DNA from: DASWZN01 sp963841635
GTDB lineage: Bacteria > Acidobacteriota > Terriglobia > Bryobacterales > Bryobacteraceae
Assembly (NCBI GenBank): GCA_963841635.1
Contig: CAWJDO010000002.1
Span: forward strand, 5,146,001-5,210,000
DNA: 64,000 nt
Direction: 5' to 3'
Under the pieces are notes generated by a model, which saw only the letters and a program-made list of their open reading frames with translations, did not search any database and had not been told where the DNA came from. The first letter of the stretch is position 1; every line of letters starts with the position of its first letter. This document shows positions 32,668-42,419 of the stretch, one piece after another. A program made the translations under genes and the position numbers.

Positions 32668-35600
32668 CTACAAATAGCGGCGAATCCGCTCGCTGAACCG
32701 CGTGTACAGCCAGGACACGCCCACCAGCAGCAAGCCGAGTGCAACAAATGAGAGGATGCGGTTCGGCGTGTCGAGCTTGCGCAGATCGTAGGCAAACAGC
32801 TTCAGGACGCAGAAGGTGAACAGCGCCAGGCCCGACAGGCGCAGCACGCGCTCGCGCATCGGAAAACCGACCGACAGAACCAGCAGGCCTTCGAGGCCCC
32901 AGGCCACCGTCAGAAGGCTGCCGGAGACTTCGTAGAAGATGAGGACGGCGAGCAGAGCCGTGGCAAGCAGCGAGAACAGCTTGCGCGCGTGGCGGTCGAT
33001 GAGCGTGGGCGACTCTCCTTCCACGTAGCTAGCGGGACGCTTCGCGACGAACTCGGCGACGAAGAGACTCGCCACCACAGCGGCGCCGGTGAGAATGCGG
33101 CTGCGGACGCCTCCGAAGCTTTCCGGGATGTAGAAGTTTGTGTTCCAGCTTCGGACGAAGGTCAGCGCGGCCAGGCCGTAGCTCTGCAGGCGGAGGTCGC
33201 CGTTACGGAAGCGCGTGCCGCAGAAGAGCAGCACCAGGCCCAGCACGGCCCAGCCGACCACCGCGACCGTGTGGCCGAGTTCGAATCGAGCCAACACCAC
33301 GGCCAGCACGGCGGGCATCCACAGATAGAAACGACGGAAGGCCCGCTCCGAGGGCCGCTGGCGCAATTCCTCGACTCCGAGCCTCGACCATAGGTAGTAC
33401 AGCATCAGGATCAACGGCGCGACAGTCAGCAGACGGTGGGAGACGCCGGCGGTGCTGCCCATGGTGGTGAAATTCGAGAAGAAGAGCCGGCCGGCCGCAA
33501 CCGCGGCCAGGACATGTCCCTGCGAGCGTAGGAAAGGCCACCGCAGCGCAAAACCGCACTCAACCAGCAGAAGCGCCATGACCGCCCAGCCAACGGCCAC
33601 CAGCGGGGCCGGCAGCGCGTACCAGGCCAACGCGCCCAGAAAGGCGGCTCCGGCGAGGGATGCGACGTCCCGGTGCAGACTTCGTTCCGGCGTGCCGAGG
33701 CGCGTCGCGCCGAAGCGGTTCAGTTGCAGAGCGAATGGATAGCTCAGCAGCGTAGCCGTCCCAAGCACGGCGAGGTTGCGCGCGACCGGGGCGCTTGCGC
33801 CGATCACGTTCACATAGAGCAGTGCGCCATAGGCAAGCACACCAACCGAAGCCGCCTGCCTCCTGAAGCTCGGCACGCGGAGCAGCAGCCCGATCTCGAA
33901 TAGCGCGACGCCCAGCGCCAGCCAGGCCGCGCCGAGCCACGCCTCCGGCAGCCACCTCCAGAGGACCGCGCAAAGGAAGGATGTGCCAGCCCAGGATGCG
34001 GCGTCCCGAACGGCGCTCTGCTCCTCCTTCCGCAGGCGCGGCAGGCCGACCATCTGGGCCGCCAACACGAAGTTGATCGCGGCTCCGAGCGCCAGCCAAT
34101 GCCAGGCGCTCTCAGTGACGCCGGCTCCCTGGCCGAGAAGGTTCACCGCAACCAGGGTGACCCAGCTCACCATCGCCGCCGTGTAGGCCTGCCAGCGGAA
34201 CTCCGCCAGCCGCGCCCAGAAGCCGACCTGGAAGAGCACAAACGCCAGGGCCAGACAGGCGATGCCCAGCCGCTCTTGCGGCACCCATTTCCAGATGAAT
34301 CCGGCCAGCAGAAAGGCGCCGGCCCACGAAGCGGCATAGCGGACCCAATGCCGTTCGTCATCCTCGATGCGGTGCGTACGAACCATCTGAGCCACGACGA
34401 TGTAGCCGATCGCGGCCGCAACCGCGAGCCATTTCCAGGCATGCTGGCCGGCGTCCAGACCTTGGTCCATCACATTCGTAAGCAGCAGCGCGATCCAGCC
34501 TGCGGCTGCCGCGACCGAGCCCTGCAGGCGGAACTCCGGCAGGCGCGCCCAGAATCCGAGTTGGAAAAGAGCGAATGCCAGGATCAGCCAGACGACCCCG
34601 CGGAGCCCCGCCGGGGTCTCATATCCGGCAACCACGACCAGGGCCGTCGAGGCAGCCCAACTGTATATCAGCCCGGGCCGCTTGAGTACGCGATTGAGGT
34701 AGCAGAGCGCCATCATCAGGAGCGCCGCGGGCGTCCAGACCAGCCAACTCCCGCCGGCGAGCGGGATGCGCCGCCGATCGGGCAGTTCCTGACACAGGGC
34801 CACGGCGCCGAGGCCGAAAACGCCCATCGCGAGCGAGCGCAGATATCGCTGGCTCAGGGCCGTCCCGAACAGGAACAAAAACTCGGCTTCGACTGCGAGA
34901 GCGACAACGATCCGGGCTCCGGAGAGCCTTGCGAAGATCCCGAAGACCGTGGCGGCCGCGGCGATCGTGACCGCTGCCTGATATCCGCTGACGAACTTGT
35001 CGGCTGGTTCCGTATCCTCGGGAAAGCGCGATGGACGGCGGAGAAGGCCGCGAATCACCGCGCTGGCAAGGTACGCCGCGGCGGCGCCCGCGTATAGGCC
35101 ATGGAGACGGGTCGGCTCCGCCGAGAGCCACTTGGCCAGCGACAGCGATATGGCCCCAATGGCGTTGAGCGGGAATATAGCAAGCGCTTCGGCCGTCGCC
35201 GGGGTGCGCCGAGAGACGCGGATCAGGTCGAATCCTTCGAAGACCAGCCAGAAGACCGCGAGCAGCGACTGGGTCTCGGCGAGAGTGGCGGTGCCGGTCG
35301 ATTTCAGCACGGCGGTTCCGTAAGTGGCGAGGATGCCGAAGATCGCCATGCGGAACCAGGAGAACCGCTGCGCCAGATACAGCAGCGACGCGGCCAGCGG
35401 AACCAGCGCAAGCACCGCGAAGCTCGTGACAGGCGTCAGGTTCAGGCTGAGAAAGGCGACGAAGTAGGCGAGGCCGGTGACCGTCTGCGAGCGGTAGCGC
35501 AACGAGTGAATGATCATGCCGGCGCTGACGCCGAGCAGGAGAACAGCTCCGATGACGGGGTCCTCGATGACTCGCGCGGCATCGAGGGCGTGCATGGCGT

Positions 35601-36381
35601 ACGCGGTCGAATACAGGGCTGCCCAACCGGCGCCAAGCAGGCCGCGGGCAAAGACGGAGTACTTCGGCCGCCGCTCGAGGAAGACTCCGGCGCCCAGCAT
35701 CGTGACGCTGACGGCCAGGGCCAGAGCCACACGGCCCATGGGGCCGAGCTTGGTGATCGAGTAGCTCAGGAACAGCGCAATGCCGATGACCAGGATGGCC
35801 GCGCCTATTTTATTCAGCCAGTTTCCGCCGATGGTGGCTTCCCAGTCCCGGCCGCCGACGTTCTCGCGCAGCCGGTTCTGCCAGGTTTCGGGCTCCTCCG
35901 TCGAGGAGGCAAATGCCGGCGCTGCGATCGGCGCAGCCTGGGATGGGCGCGGCGCCGCAACGGGCACGGGCGGCGTGGGGAGTGGAGGCGGTGCCGGAGG
36001 AGCTGTTGTAACGGGCCCCGGCTCCGGCAGCGGCGCAACGGGCACCGGCGGTGGCAACGTCACCGGGGGTGGCAGCGGCACGGGGGGCGGCAACGGCACG
36101 GGGGCTGGAACGGGTTTGGCTTGCGGCAGCGCCGGCGGACTCACGGGAGCCGGACCCGCTGGCGCCGGGCTCGCGGTGGTCCCCTGCAACGCCTTCTCGA
36201 GAAGGTACACGCGGGCGGTCAGATCGCGAACGGCGTTAGCCTGGGGGTCGGCCCGCTGTTCGATCCCCTTGAGATCGTCGAAACCCTTTTCAATCTCCTC
36301 CAGGCGCCGGCGGTAACTGCCCCAGACAGTCCTGGCGAGTCCGAAGACTACCAAGATCAGCACAGAAACGATCAGTTCCAC
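32668..36381 (-). CDS. DUF2339 giant polytopic membrane protein
   Basis: A 1237-residue protein with an N-terminal helix, a short coiled coil (about 25-65) and a Pro-rich linker (about 70-155) built of repeats such as PVPLPPPVPLPPP. About 35-40 membrane helices follow from residue 185 (NWLNKIGAAILVIGIALFLS). A unit of about 110 residues recurs five times from about 597 to 1040, each starting with a helix of the type ALFQLGFWARLPEFRLQ. DUF2339 proteins have no established function. The start overlaps the preceding ceramidase-like gene by 10 bases and M48 follows by 7, so it belongs to an operon concerned with membrane lipid or envelope upkeep. Confidence 0.92.
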   Translation of the reverse strand: MELIVSVLILVVFGLARTVWGSYRRRLEEIEKGFDDLKGIEQRADPQANAVRDLTARVYLLEKALQGTTASPAPAGPAPVSPPALPQAKPVPAPVPLPPPVPLPPPVTLPPPVPVAPLPEPGPVTTAPPAPPPLPTPPVPVAAPRPSQAAPIAAPAFASSTEEPETWQNRLRENVGGRDWEATIGGNWLNKIGAAILVIGIALFLSYSITKLGPMGRVALALAVSVTMLGAGVFLERRPKYSVFARGLLGAGWAALYSTAYAMHALDAARVIEDPVIGAVLLLGVSAGMIIHSLRYRSQTVTGLAYFVAFLSLNLTPVTSFAVLALVPLAASLLYLAQRFSWFRMAIFGILATYGTAVLKSTGTATLAETQSLLAVFWLVFEGFDLIRVSRRTPATAEALAIFPLNAIGAISLSLAKWLSAEPTRLHGLYAGAAAAYLASAVIRGLLRRPSRFPEDTEPADKFVSGYQAAVTIAAAATVFGIFARLSGARIVVALAVEAEFLFLFGTALSQRYLRSLAMGVFGLGAVALCQELPDRRRIPLAGGSWLVWTPAALLMMALCYLNRVLKRPGLIYSWAASTALVVVAGYETPAGLRGVVWLILAFALFQLGFWARLPEFRLQGSVAAAAGWIALLLTNVMDQGLDAGQHAWKWLAVAAAIGYIVVAQMVRTHRIEDDERHWVRYAASWAGAFLLAGFIWKWVPQERLGIACLALAFVLFQVGFWARLAEFRWQAYTAAMVSWVTLVAVNLLGQGAGVTESAWHWLALGAAINFVLAAQMVGLPRLRKEEQSAVRDAASWAGTSFLCAVLWRWLPEAWLGAAWLALGVALFEIGLLLRVPSFRRQAASVGVLAYGALLYVNVIGASAPVARNLAVLGTATLLSYPFALQLNRFGATRLGTPERSLHRDVASLAGAAFLGALAWYALPAPLVAVGWAVMALLLVECGFALRWPFLRSQGHVLAAVAAGRLFFSNFTTMGSTAGVSHRLLTVAPLILMLYYLWSRLGVEELRQRPSERAFRRFYLWMPAVLAVVLARFELGHTVAVVGWAVLGLVLLFCGTRFRNGDLRLQSYGLAALTFVRSWNTNFYIPESFGGVRSRILTGAAVVASLFVAEFVAKRPASYVEGESPTLIDRHARKLFSLLATALLAVLIFYEVSGSLLTVAWGLEGLLVLSVGFPMRERVLRLSGLALFTFCVLKLFAYDLRKLDTPNRILSFVALGLLLVGVSWLYTRFSERIRRYL

Positions 36382-37247
36382 GGTGCCTCCAATCGCCTAA
36401 GCGAAGAAATGCCGCTGAGAGCCGTTTCCTTTCGGCCAGCAGGAATTGTATCAGGAAGCTGCATTGCGCCCCCGGCCCGGTTGGCTCTTCGGCGCATCGC
36501 CCGCCACAACTCGAGGACCGCGATGCCGGCGGCGACGTGCTTGAGAGTATGGCCGCTCACGACGCCTCCGATCGCGAAGACCTGCCGGTCGAGCAGCTCA
36601 AATACCTTGGCGAGAGCGTACCAGCCCAGCACCCAGCCGAACCCCGCGGCCTCGTTGTGGCGTCCCGGAAACAAGAGCAGCATCGCGGGAATGGCCAGCA
36701 TGGGAAAGAACTGCACCAGCGCGTAGGGCCTCAGGTCGCCTCTACCGGCAGCTTCCGTGACCCGCCACCAGAGGACGCTGCCGGTGCCGAGGGCGATCAG
36801 CGGCGCGAGCAGCCATCGGCCCGCGCGCAGACCGACCCGGTCGCCGATCAGCAGGGCCAGCAGCGACATGAATGCCACGGTCATCGGCAACCGGTCCCAC
36901 ACTAGCGTCCGATTGGTGGGGCAAAGGTGATAGCAGGCCGATCCCGCCGCGACCAGAATCGTGGAGCCGAAGAGCACGGCGGCAGCGATGCGCTCCCATG
37001 GCTCCGCGAACGCGCTGCCGTCGTTCCGTACGAGGCCGAGTCCGAGCAACCCGGCCACGGCGAAGACTAAGTTCGACGCGACATTCAGCAGGTTGGGGAT
37101 GCCGGCGAACGAACGCTGATCGGCGAAGTTGTGGTAGCCCGGATCCTGGCCGAAGCGGGGCAATGCGAACGCCACGGCCACAGCCGCCACGGCGAGCGAA
37201 CCCATCAGAATACACTTCGTCCTGAACGCAGCATCGGTATTTGACAT
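36372..37247 (-). CDS. Ceramidase-like (CREST superfamily) membrane hydrolase
   Basis: A 291-residue protein with seven likely membrane helices. The CREST-type polar residues are present: YHNFADQR near residue 38, Ser and His in GSACYHLCPTN (about 100), Asp in TLVWDRLPMTVAF (about 115) and the His pair in SGHTLKHVAAG (about 240). The family includes alkaline ceramidases and PAQR receptors, metal-dependent amide hydrolases. Bacterial members are of unknown substrate. The gene lies 12 bases after the acyltransferase/ligase fusion, consistent with lipid turnover. A C-terminal 35-residue tail past the last helix overlaps the next gene's start. Confidence 0.85.
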   Translation of the reverse strand: MSNTDAAFRTKCILMGSLAVAAVAVAFALPRFGQDPGYHNFADQRSFAGIPNLLNVASNLVFAVAGLLGLGLVRNDGSAFAEPWERIAAAVLFGSTILVAAGSACYHLCPTNRTLVWDRLPMTVAFMSLLALLIGDRVGLRAGRWLLAPLIALGTGSVLWWRVTEAAGRGDLRPYALVQFFPMLAIPAMLLLFPGRHNEAAGFGWVLGWYALAKVFELLDRQVFAIGGVVSGHTLKHVAAGIAVLELWRAMRRRANRAGGAMQLPDTIPAGRKETALSGISSLRRLEAPWN

Positions 37248-37259
37248 GGTGGGTCTCCC

Positions 37260-40200
37260 TCACGCACAGAGCTCGTCGTCGTCCGCGCCGCCGTTGGCCA
37301 GCTCCTGCGCCGTTCTTTTCACCTGCCGCAGATCGAGTTTGCCGGTCCCCAGCGCAGGCAAGGCCTCCACCTGGAAGATGCTCCCGCGCTTCGGCCGCCA
37401 AAGCGGCGGCAGATCCGTTTCCGCTAGGCGCCGCCACAGATCGGCTGGCGTAACGTCGCGGCGCGTGTAAAGGACGGCCAAACGTTCGCCCTTCTGCTCG
37501 TCCGGAATGCCGGTGACGCTGCAGGGGGCGTCGCCGATGACGCGATAGACGGCCTCTTCCACTTTGAGGTGCGGCACCATTTCGCCGCCGATCTTGCTGA
37601 AGCGCGACAGGCGATCGGTGATCCGCAGGAAACCCTCATCGTCAAGAGCCCCGACGTCGCCGGTAACGTACCAGCCGTCATGCAGCGCCTCGGCGGTTCG
37701 CTCCGGCTGGCCCAGGTAGCCCAACATGCGGCTCGGCCCCTTGACCAGCAGCAAGCCTTCCTGGTTGGGCGGCAGAGGTTCGAACGTGGCTGAGTTCACG
37801 ACTCGCACCGCGACTCCGGGCAGCGGATGGCCCACCGTGCCGGGCTTGTTCCCGATCTGCGTGTCCCTGCCGGCGTGAAAATCGGGCCGGTTTACGGCGA
37901 CGGCGGGCGACATTTCGGTGGCGCCATACCCTTCGAGAAGCTCCTGCCCAAACGCTTCCGCGAACGCTCTCGCTACCGATGCACGCAGCTTCTCGGCGCC
38001 CACCAGGACGTAGCGCAGGGTCGCGAACTCCTGCCGCGTGCACTTCCGCGCGTAGCTCGAGCAGAAGGTCGGCGTGGAGAGCAGGAAGGTGCCCTTGTAC
38101 TTAGCCACCAGCTCGCCGATCGCCTTCGCATCGGTCGGGTTCGGATGATAGGCCACTCCGCAGCCAACGAGCAGCGGGAGCCAAATCGTCACCGTGAACC
38201 CGAAGGAGTGGAAGAACGGGAGCACGCCGATCATGCGATCGCGCGGGCCGATACAGAAGACCTGCGTCATCGCGTCGATATTTGAAATGATGTTGTAGTG
38301 CGACAGCATGACGCCTTTCGGAGCGCCCGTGCTGCCGCTCGAAAAGATCACGGTGGCCAGGGAATCCGGGGTCCGGTTCCGCCCGCCGCACCACGCCACC
38401 AGCAGACGCGCCGGAAGCAGTCGCGCGGCCAGGAGCGCCCGCATTTTCGCGAACGCGCCGGTCTCCTTCACGATGTCTTCGAGGAACACCATTCCGTCCG
38501 CCGCCGGCATGTGGAGCTTCGCGAGGAGCAGCCGGGACGTCAGGATGGTTCGGATGCCGCACTGTTCGATGGCCGAGTTCATCGCCTCGGCTCCGGCCGT
38601 GAAGTTCAGGTTCACAGGAGCCTTGCCAGCCAGCGTCACGCCTAGGTTGGCGAGCGCGCCTCCGGTCGAGGGCGGCAGCAGCAAGCCCACCATCTGCTCC
38701 GTCGCGCAATGTTTCCGCACCCAGCCCGCCAGCACGAGGCTGGCCGCGAGCGCGCGTCCGTAGGTCAGTTCGCGGCCGTTCGAATCGGCCATGGCGAACT
38801 TCCGCCAGTTCTTCTTCGCGCTCTCGACGAATCGCAGCGGCAGCAGGTCGCGGCCCGTCTTGCGGCACGTGGCCGCGTCGCTTCCGAGTTCCTGGATGGC
38901 CTGCCGCACTTCGGCCGCCGGCGAAGTCGCGGCCATCGGACGGCCGAACGAAACCGTTACCGGATACGGCACCCGGCGCGGCCATTTCCAGAAGAAGCGG
39001 CCACCTTCGAAGCTGAAGATGCTGCCCCACAGGCGGTCCAGGTGAACCGGAATCACCGGCACGTCCAGGCCCTGGACGATTCTCTCGAAGCCGCGTTTGA
39101 ACGGCAGCATGTTCCCGGTGCGGCTGATGGCGCCTTCCGCGAAGATGCAAACCACGTGCCCGGCGGCCAGTTCCTGGCGCGCCATCCGCATCGAGGCCGC
39201 CAGGTCTCGCGGGCCGCCGCCGCCCACCGGAATGGAGTTCGTCAGCCGGAAGAACCAGTGCATCGATTTCCTCTCGTAATACGGGCGCCAAACCATAAAG
39301 CGGACGAAACGTTGCAGGCACGCGCCGACGAGGAATCCGTCCACGTGGGTCATGTGATTGGCCACCAGCAGAGCCGGACCGCGAAAGGGGACGTTTTGCC
39401 CGCCCACAATGCGGATCCTGAAGAAGGCGTGCGTGAGCGTCCACGCCAGGAAGCGGATCAGGAAATCCGGGACCACTCTCACGATGTAGACGGTCACGGC
39501 GAGCGTCGCGACGCCTGCCAGCAGGATGATCTTCGCCGCGGAAACGTGCAGCCAATCGTGCAGCATCCACAGCGTGCCAGCCGCGAGCAGCAAGCCCACC
39601 GTGTTGTAGAAGTTGTTGGTGGCGATGATGCGGCCCTTCTCGCGGTCGTCGCTGCGCTGCTGCAGATAGGCGTTCAGCGGCACGATGAACAGGCCGCTCG
39701 CAATGCCCAACAGCGAGAGCGCCGCCACCGACCAGCCGTAGGATGCGCGGCTGGCGTACAGCGCGAACGAGAGCAGTCCCATCAGTACCGCGCCGAGCGG
39801 CACCAGCCCCAGTTCGACCTTGTCGCCGGAGAGTTTTCCCGCCAACATGCTGCCCGCGCCGATCCCCACCGCGAGCGAGGTGATCATCAGCCCGACCCGC
39901 AGGTCGCTCACCTTCAGCACCTCGCTGCCGAACAACAGAAGGTCCATCTGGAACAGAGCGCCCAGGAACCAGAAATAGGAGATGGCCGCCACCGTCAGCC
40001 ACAGGGGGCGGTCGCGGAGCAGGTGCCTCGTCCCGGTGATCACTTCGGCGAACGGGTTCGCGGCGAAGCGTCCCGGTGCGCCGGCGGGCCGCACGCGCGT
40101 GATCCTGAAGCTCACCGCCAGCCCGGCCAGCGCCACTCCCAACGTCGCGAGCCCCATGTTCCAGGGCCGCTCGCGCCAGGTCATGAACAGGAACGAGCCC

Positions 40201-40694
40201 AGCGAAGTGCCCAGCACGATCGCGACGAACGTGCTCATCTCGAGCAGGGCGTTGGCGCGCGAGAGGTCCCGGTCGCCCAGCATCTCGGGCACGATGCCGT
40301 ACTTGGCGGGGCTGAACAGCGTGGAGTGCAGCGCCATCAGGAACAGCACGGCCAGCATCAGTTCGATGCGCGTCGAGAAGAACGCCGCGAGTCCCAATCC
40401 CATCACGAAGATCTCGAAGACCTTCACGGAGATCAGTACCTTGCGTTTGCTGAAGGCGTCCGCGAGGTGGCCGGAGTAGCCGGAGAACAGCAGGAACGGA
40501 ACCACGAACACGGCGCCGGCGAGCGCCAGGTATTCGCTGCCCGATCCGGTCCGGGCGGCCACGTGGACGGCGCGCATCGAGACGATCATCTTGTAGATGT
40601 TGTCGTTGAGAGCGCCCAGAAACTGAGTACAGAGGAAGGACCGGAAGCCGGCGTTCTTCAGGAGGGCTCCGAAGCTGCCTTGTTTGTCGTTCAT
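37260..40694 (-). CDS. LplT-PlsC-acyl-ACP ligase fusion (lysophospholipid recycling)
   Basis: A 1144-residue fusion of three functions. Residues about 1-415 are an MFS/LplT-type flippase (LGALNDNIYKMIV, GHLADAFSKRKVL). Residues about 425-630 are a PlsC acyltransferase with the catalytic NHMTHVDGF (H-x4-D) and FAEGAISRTGNM. Residues about 650-1140 are an AMP-binding ligase with FSSGSTGAPKGVMLSHYN, GYGATEMSP and YVTGDVGALDDEG. Together they should import lysophospholipid, activate fatty acids and re-acylate phospholipid at the inner membrane, like LplT-Aas of enterobacteria. It is the first gene of an operon with the ceramidase-like, DUF2339 and M48 genes. Upstream lies a TGTACA-rich operator region. 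Confidence 0.95.
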   Translation of the reverse strand: MNDKQGSFGALLKNAGFRSFLCTQFLGALNDNIYKMIVSMRAVHVAARTGSGSEYLALAGAVFVVPFLLFSGYSGHLADAFSKRKVLISVKVFEIFVMGLGLAAFFSTRIELMLAVLFLMALHSTLFSPAKYGIVPEMLGDRDLSRANALLEMSTFVAIVLGTSLGSFLFMTWRERPWNMGLATLGVALAGLAVSFRITRVRPAGAPGRFAANPFAEVITGTRHLLRDRPLWLTVAAISYFWFLGALFQMDLLLFGSEVLKVSDLRVGLMITSLAVGIGAGSMLAGKLSGDKVELGLVPLGAVLMGLLSFALYASRASYGWSVAALSLLGIASGLFIVPLNAYLQQRSDDREKGRIIATNNFYNTVGLLLAAGTLWMLHDWLHVSAAKIILLAGVATLAVTVYIVRVVPDFLIRFLAWTLTHAFFRIRIVGGQNVPFRGPALLVANHMTHVDGFLVGACLQRFVRFMVWRPYYERKSMHWFFRLTNSIPVGGGGPRDLAASMRMARQELAAGHVVCIFAEGAISRTGNMLPFKRGFERIVQGLDVPVIPVHLDRLWGSIFSFEGGRFFWKWPRRVPYPVTVSFGRPMAATSPAAEVRQAIQELGSDAATCRKTGRDLLPLRFVESAKKNWRKFAMADSNGRELTYGRALAASLVLAGWVRKHCATEQMVGLLLPPSTGGALANLGVTLAGKAPVNLNFTAGAEAMNSAIEQCGIRTILTSRLLLAKLHMPAADGMVFLEDIVKETGAFAKMRALLAARLLPARLLVAWCGGRNRTPDSLATVIFSSGSTGAPKGVMLSHYNIISNIDAMTQVFCIGPRDRMIGVLPFFHSFGFTVTIWLPLLVGCGVAYHPNPTDAKAIGELVAKYKGTFLLSTPTFCSSYARKCTRQEFATLRYVLVGAEKLRASVARAFAEAFGQELLEGYGATEMSPAVAVNRPDFHAGRDTQIGNKPGTVGHPLPGVAVRVVNSATFEPLPPNQEGLLLVKGPSRMLGYLGQPERTAEALHDGWYVTGDVGALDDEGFLRITDRLSRFSKIGGEMVPHLKVEEAVYRVIGDAPCSVTGIPDEQKGERLAVLYTRRDVTPADLWRRLAETDLPPLWRPKRGSIFQVEALPALGTGKLDLRQVKRTAQELANGGADDDELCA

Positions 40695-40769
40695 GCATAC
40701 GGAAGAAGCACGAAGAGCCCCAACACTATACCCAATGGAATCAGCGAACTGCTGGTATCGCCCGTGGTC

Positions 40770-40813
40770 GTCTGTACATTTTATGACTAGTTATGTACAA
40801 TCATTGTACAGAC
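40770..40813. promoter_or_regulatory. Operator-like region with three TGTACA boxes
   Basis: GTCTGTACA (40770-40778) and TGTACAGAC (40805-40813) form a 9-base inverted repeat, and a third TGTACA lies between them (40794-40799). TGTACA is itself palindromic. The right arm ends one base before the ATG of the + strand regulator, leaving no room for a Shine-Dalgarno element. The region also lies 75-120 bases upstream of the acyltransferase operon, so one bound protein could control both sides. Confidence 0.6.
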
Positions 40814-40814
40814 C

Positions 40815-42353
40815 ATGACCTTCCTCTCGTCCGGCGAGCGGGCCTTCCTCCGTGCCGTTTCCGAGTTGGCGTACAGCAACCCCTTCCTCCCCGAGCACAC
40901 CCGGCTGGAGCGCGCCGCCCTGGGCAGCGCGTTTCAGGAAGGGGAACCGGTCTGGAGCTTGCCGGTCGACGACCCGGAAGGCGCTCGCGTCAACATCTGG
41001 CGGATTTTCGAGCGCCTCGAACCCCTGGTGGAGCAGTTACGGGAACGTCTTCGCTCGGGCGCCCGTGCGCGAACCGAAGACCTGGTGCTCTATGAGGACG
41101 CGATCCTTCAGGTCCTCTACCAGCGCTACTACCGTCAGTTCTTTGAGGCCGGGATTGGCCCTGCAGCTTCGACCGGTGCCGGCCGCTGGCGCTTCTATCG
41201 CGAGTTTGTGGCCGGGTGGGTCCACTTTCTGGCGATCGATGGCGTCACGTTTCCGACCCGTCATGATCCCGGCCACACCTTCGCGTGCTTCCGCCAGATC
41301 CAGCGGGCATTCGAGCAGATCTTCCGCGACATCATCGGCGCTTCGCTGCCCGCCGCGCGCCTGCGGGCCGCGGTCTGGCAGTCGGTCTTCACCCACGACA
41401 TGCGCCGCTACCGGCGCACTCTCTACGGGCGCATGGGCGAATTCGCCACGCTGATCACGGGACCTTCCGGAACCGGGAAGGAGTTGGCGGCGCGGGCGAT
41501 CGCCCAGTCGCGTTACGTACCCTTCGACGCGAATAAACTCGCTTTCGCCGACGACGAGGCGGTGTCGTTTTTCCCCATCAACATTTCAGCGCTCTCGCCG
41601 ACGCTGGTGGAATCCGAGCTGTTCGGCCACCGCCGCGGCTCGTTTACCGGCGCCATCTCGGATCGGAAGGGATGGCTCGAGACCTGTCCGGCGCTGGGCG
41701 CCGTGTTCCTCGACGAATTGGGCGACCTCGATCCCGCCATACAGGTGAAGCTTCTGCGCGTGATCGAGACACGCACGTTTCATCCCGTGGGCGACACCGC
41801 GAGCAGGCAGTTCGCGGGCAAGCTGATCGCCGCCACCAATCGCGACCTGGGCGCGGCCATCCGCCGCGGGGAGTTTCGCGAGGACCTCTACTACCGGCTC
41901 TGCTCGGACCAGATCGCCACGCCGTCGCTGGCCGAACAACTCGCCGATTCCCCGCAGGTTCTGCGAGAACTGGTGGTCTACATGGCCCGCCGCGTGGCCG
42001 GAGCCGAAGGAGAAGAACTGGCGCGGGAAGTGACCGCCTGGATCGAACAGAACCTCGAGCCGGACTATCCCTGGCCCGGCAATTACCGCGAACTCGAACA
42101 GTGCGTCAAGAATGTGCTCATACGCCGCGACTACCGCCCCTCCCGCGCGGCCAGTTCCGATCCCGCCGCCGACCTTGCCCAGGACCTGCTCAGCGTCCGC
42201 CTCACGGCGGATGAGTTGCTCTCCCGCTACGCGACCATCGCCTACCACCAGTTGGGAAGTTACGAGGCCGCCGCGACCCGGCTCGGCCTCGACCGCCGCA
42301 CGGTGAAGGGCAAGGTCGATCCCACCCTTCTGGTCCGGCTGCGTGGGAGTTGA
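40815..42353 (+). CDS. Sigma-54-interacting regulator with novel N-terminal domain
   Basis: A 512-residue regulator. The first 200 residues match no domain I know (Tyr/Arg-rich, for example LVLYEDAILQVLYQRYYRQF). The AAA+ domain (about 205-430) has Walker A ITGPSGTGKE, the sensor ESELFGHRRGSFTGAISDRKG and VFLDELGDLDP. The sigma-54 contact loop reads GSFTGA rather than GAFTGA; the Ser change may still permit contact. A C-terminal helix-turn-helix (about 470-505, GSYEAAATRLGLDRRTVKGK) closes the protein. No receiver domain is present. It is transcribed away from the lipid operon across the TGTACA region, which abuts its ATG, suggesting autoregulation or leaderless translation. Confidence 0.88.
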   Translation: MTFLSSGERAFLRAVSELAYSNPFLPEHTRLERAALGSAFQEGEPVWSLPVDDPEGARVNIWRIFERLEPLVEQLRERLRSGARARTEDLVLYEDAILQVLYQRYYRQFFEAGIGPAASTGAGRWRFYREFVAGWVHFLAIDGVTFPTRHDPGHTFACFRQIQRAFEQIFRDIIGASLPAARLRAAVWQSVFTHDMRRYRRTLYGRMGEFATLITGPSGTGKELAARAIAQSRYVPFDANKLAFADDEAVSFFPINISALSPTLVESELFGHRRGSFTGAISDRKGWLETCPALGAVFLDELGDLDPAIQVKLLRVIETRTFHPVGDTASRQFAGKLIAATNRDLGAAIRRGEFREDLYYRLCSDQIATPSLAEQLADSPQVLRELVVYMARRVAGAEGEELAREVTAWIEQNLEPDYPWPGNYRELEQCVKNVLIRRDYRPSRAASSDPAADLAQDLLSVRLTADELLSRYATIAYHQLGSYEAAATRLGLDRRTVKGKVDPTLLVRLRGS

Positions 42354-42419
42354 AGGGCCCACAATCCCAGGCCCCGCCCGCTCGAGGTTCCCGGACCTGA
42401 TTGGAGCGCGGCGATTGCG

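Noticed and set aside
38101..40698. An 865-codon frame overlapping the LplT-PlsC-ligase fusion on the same strand.
   Set aside because: Arg/Gly-rich, no motifs; the other frame has all catalytic motifs of three domains.
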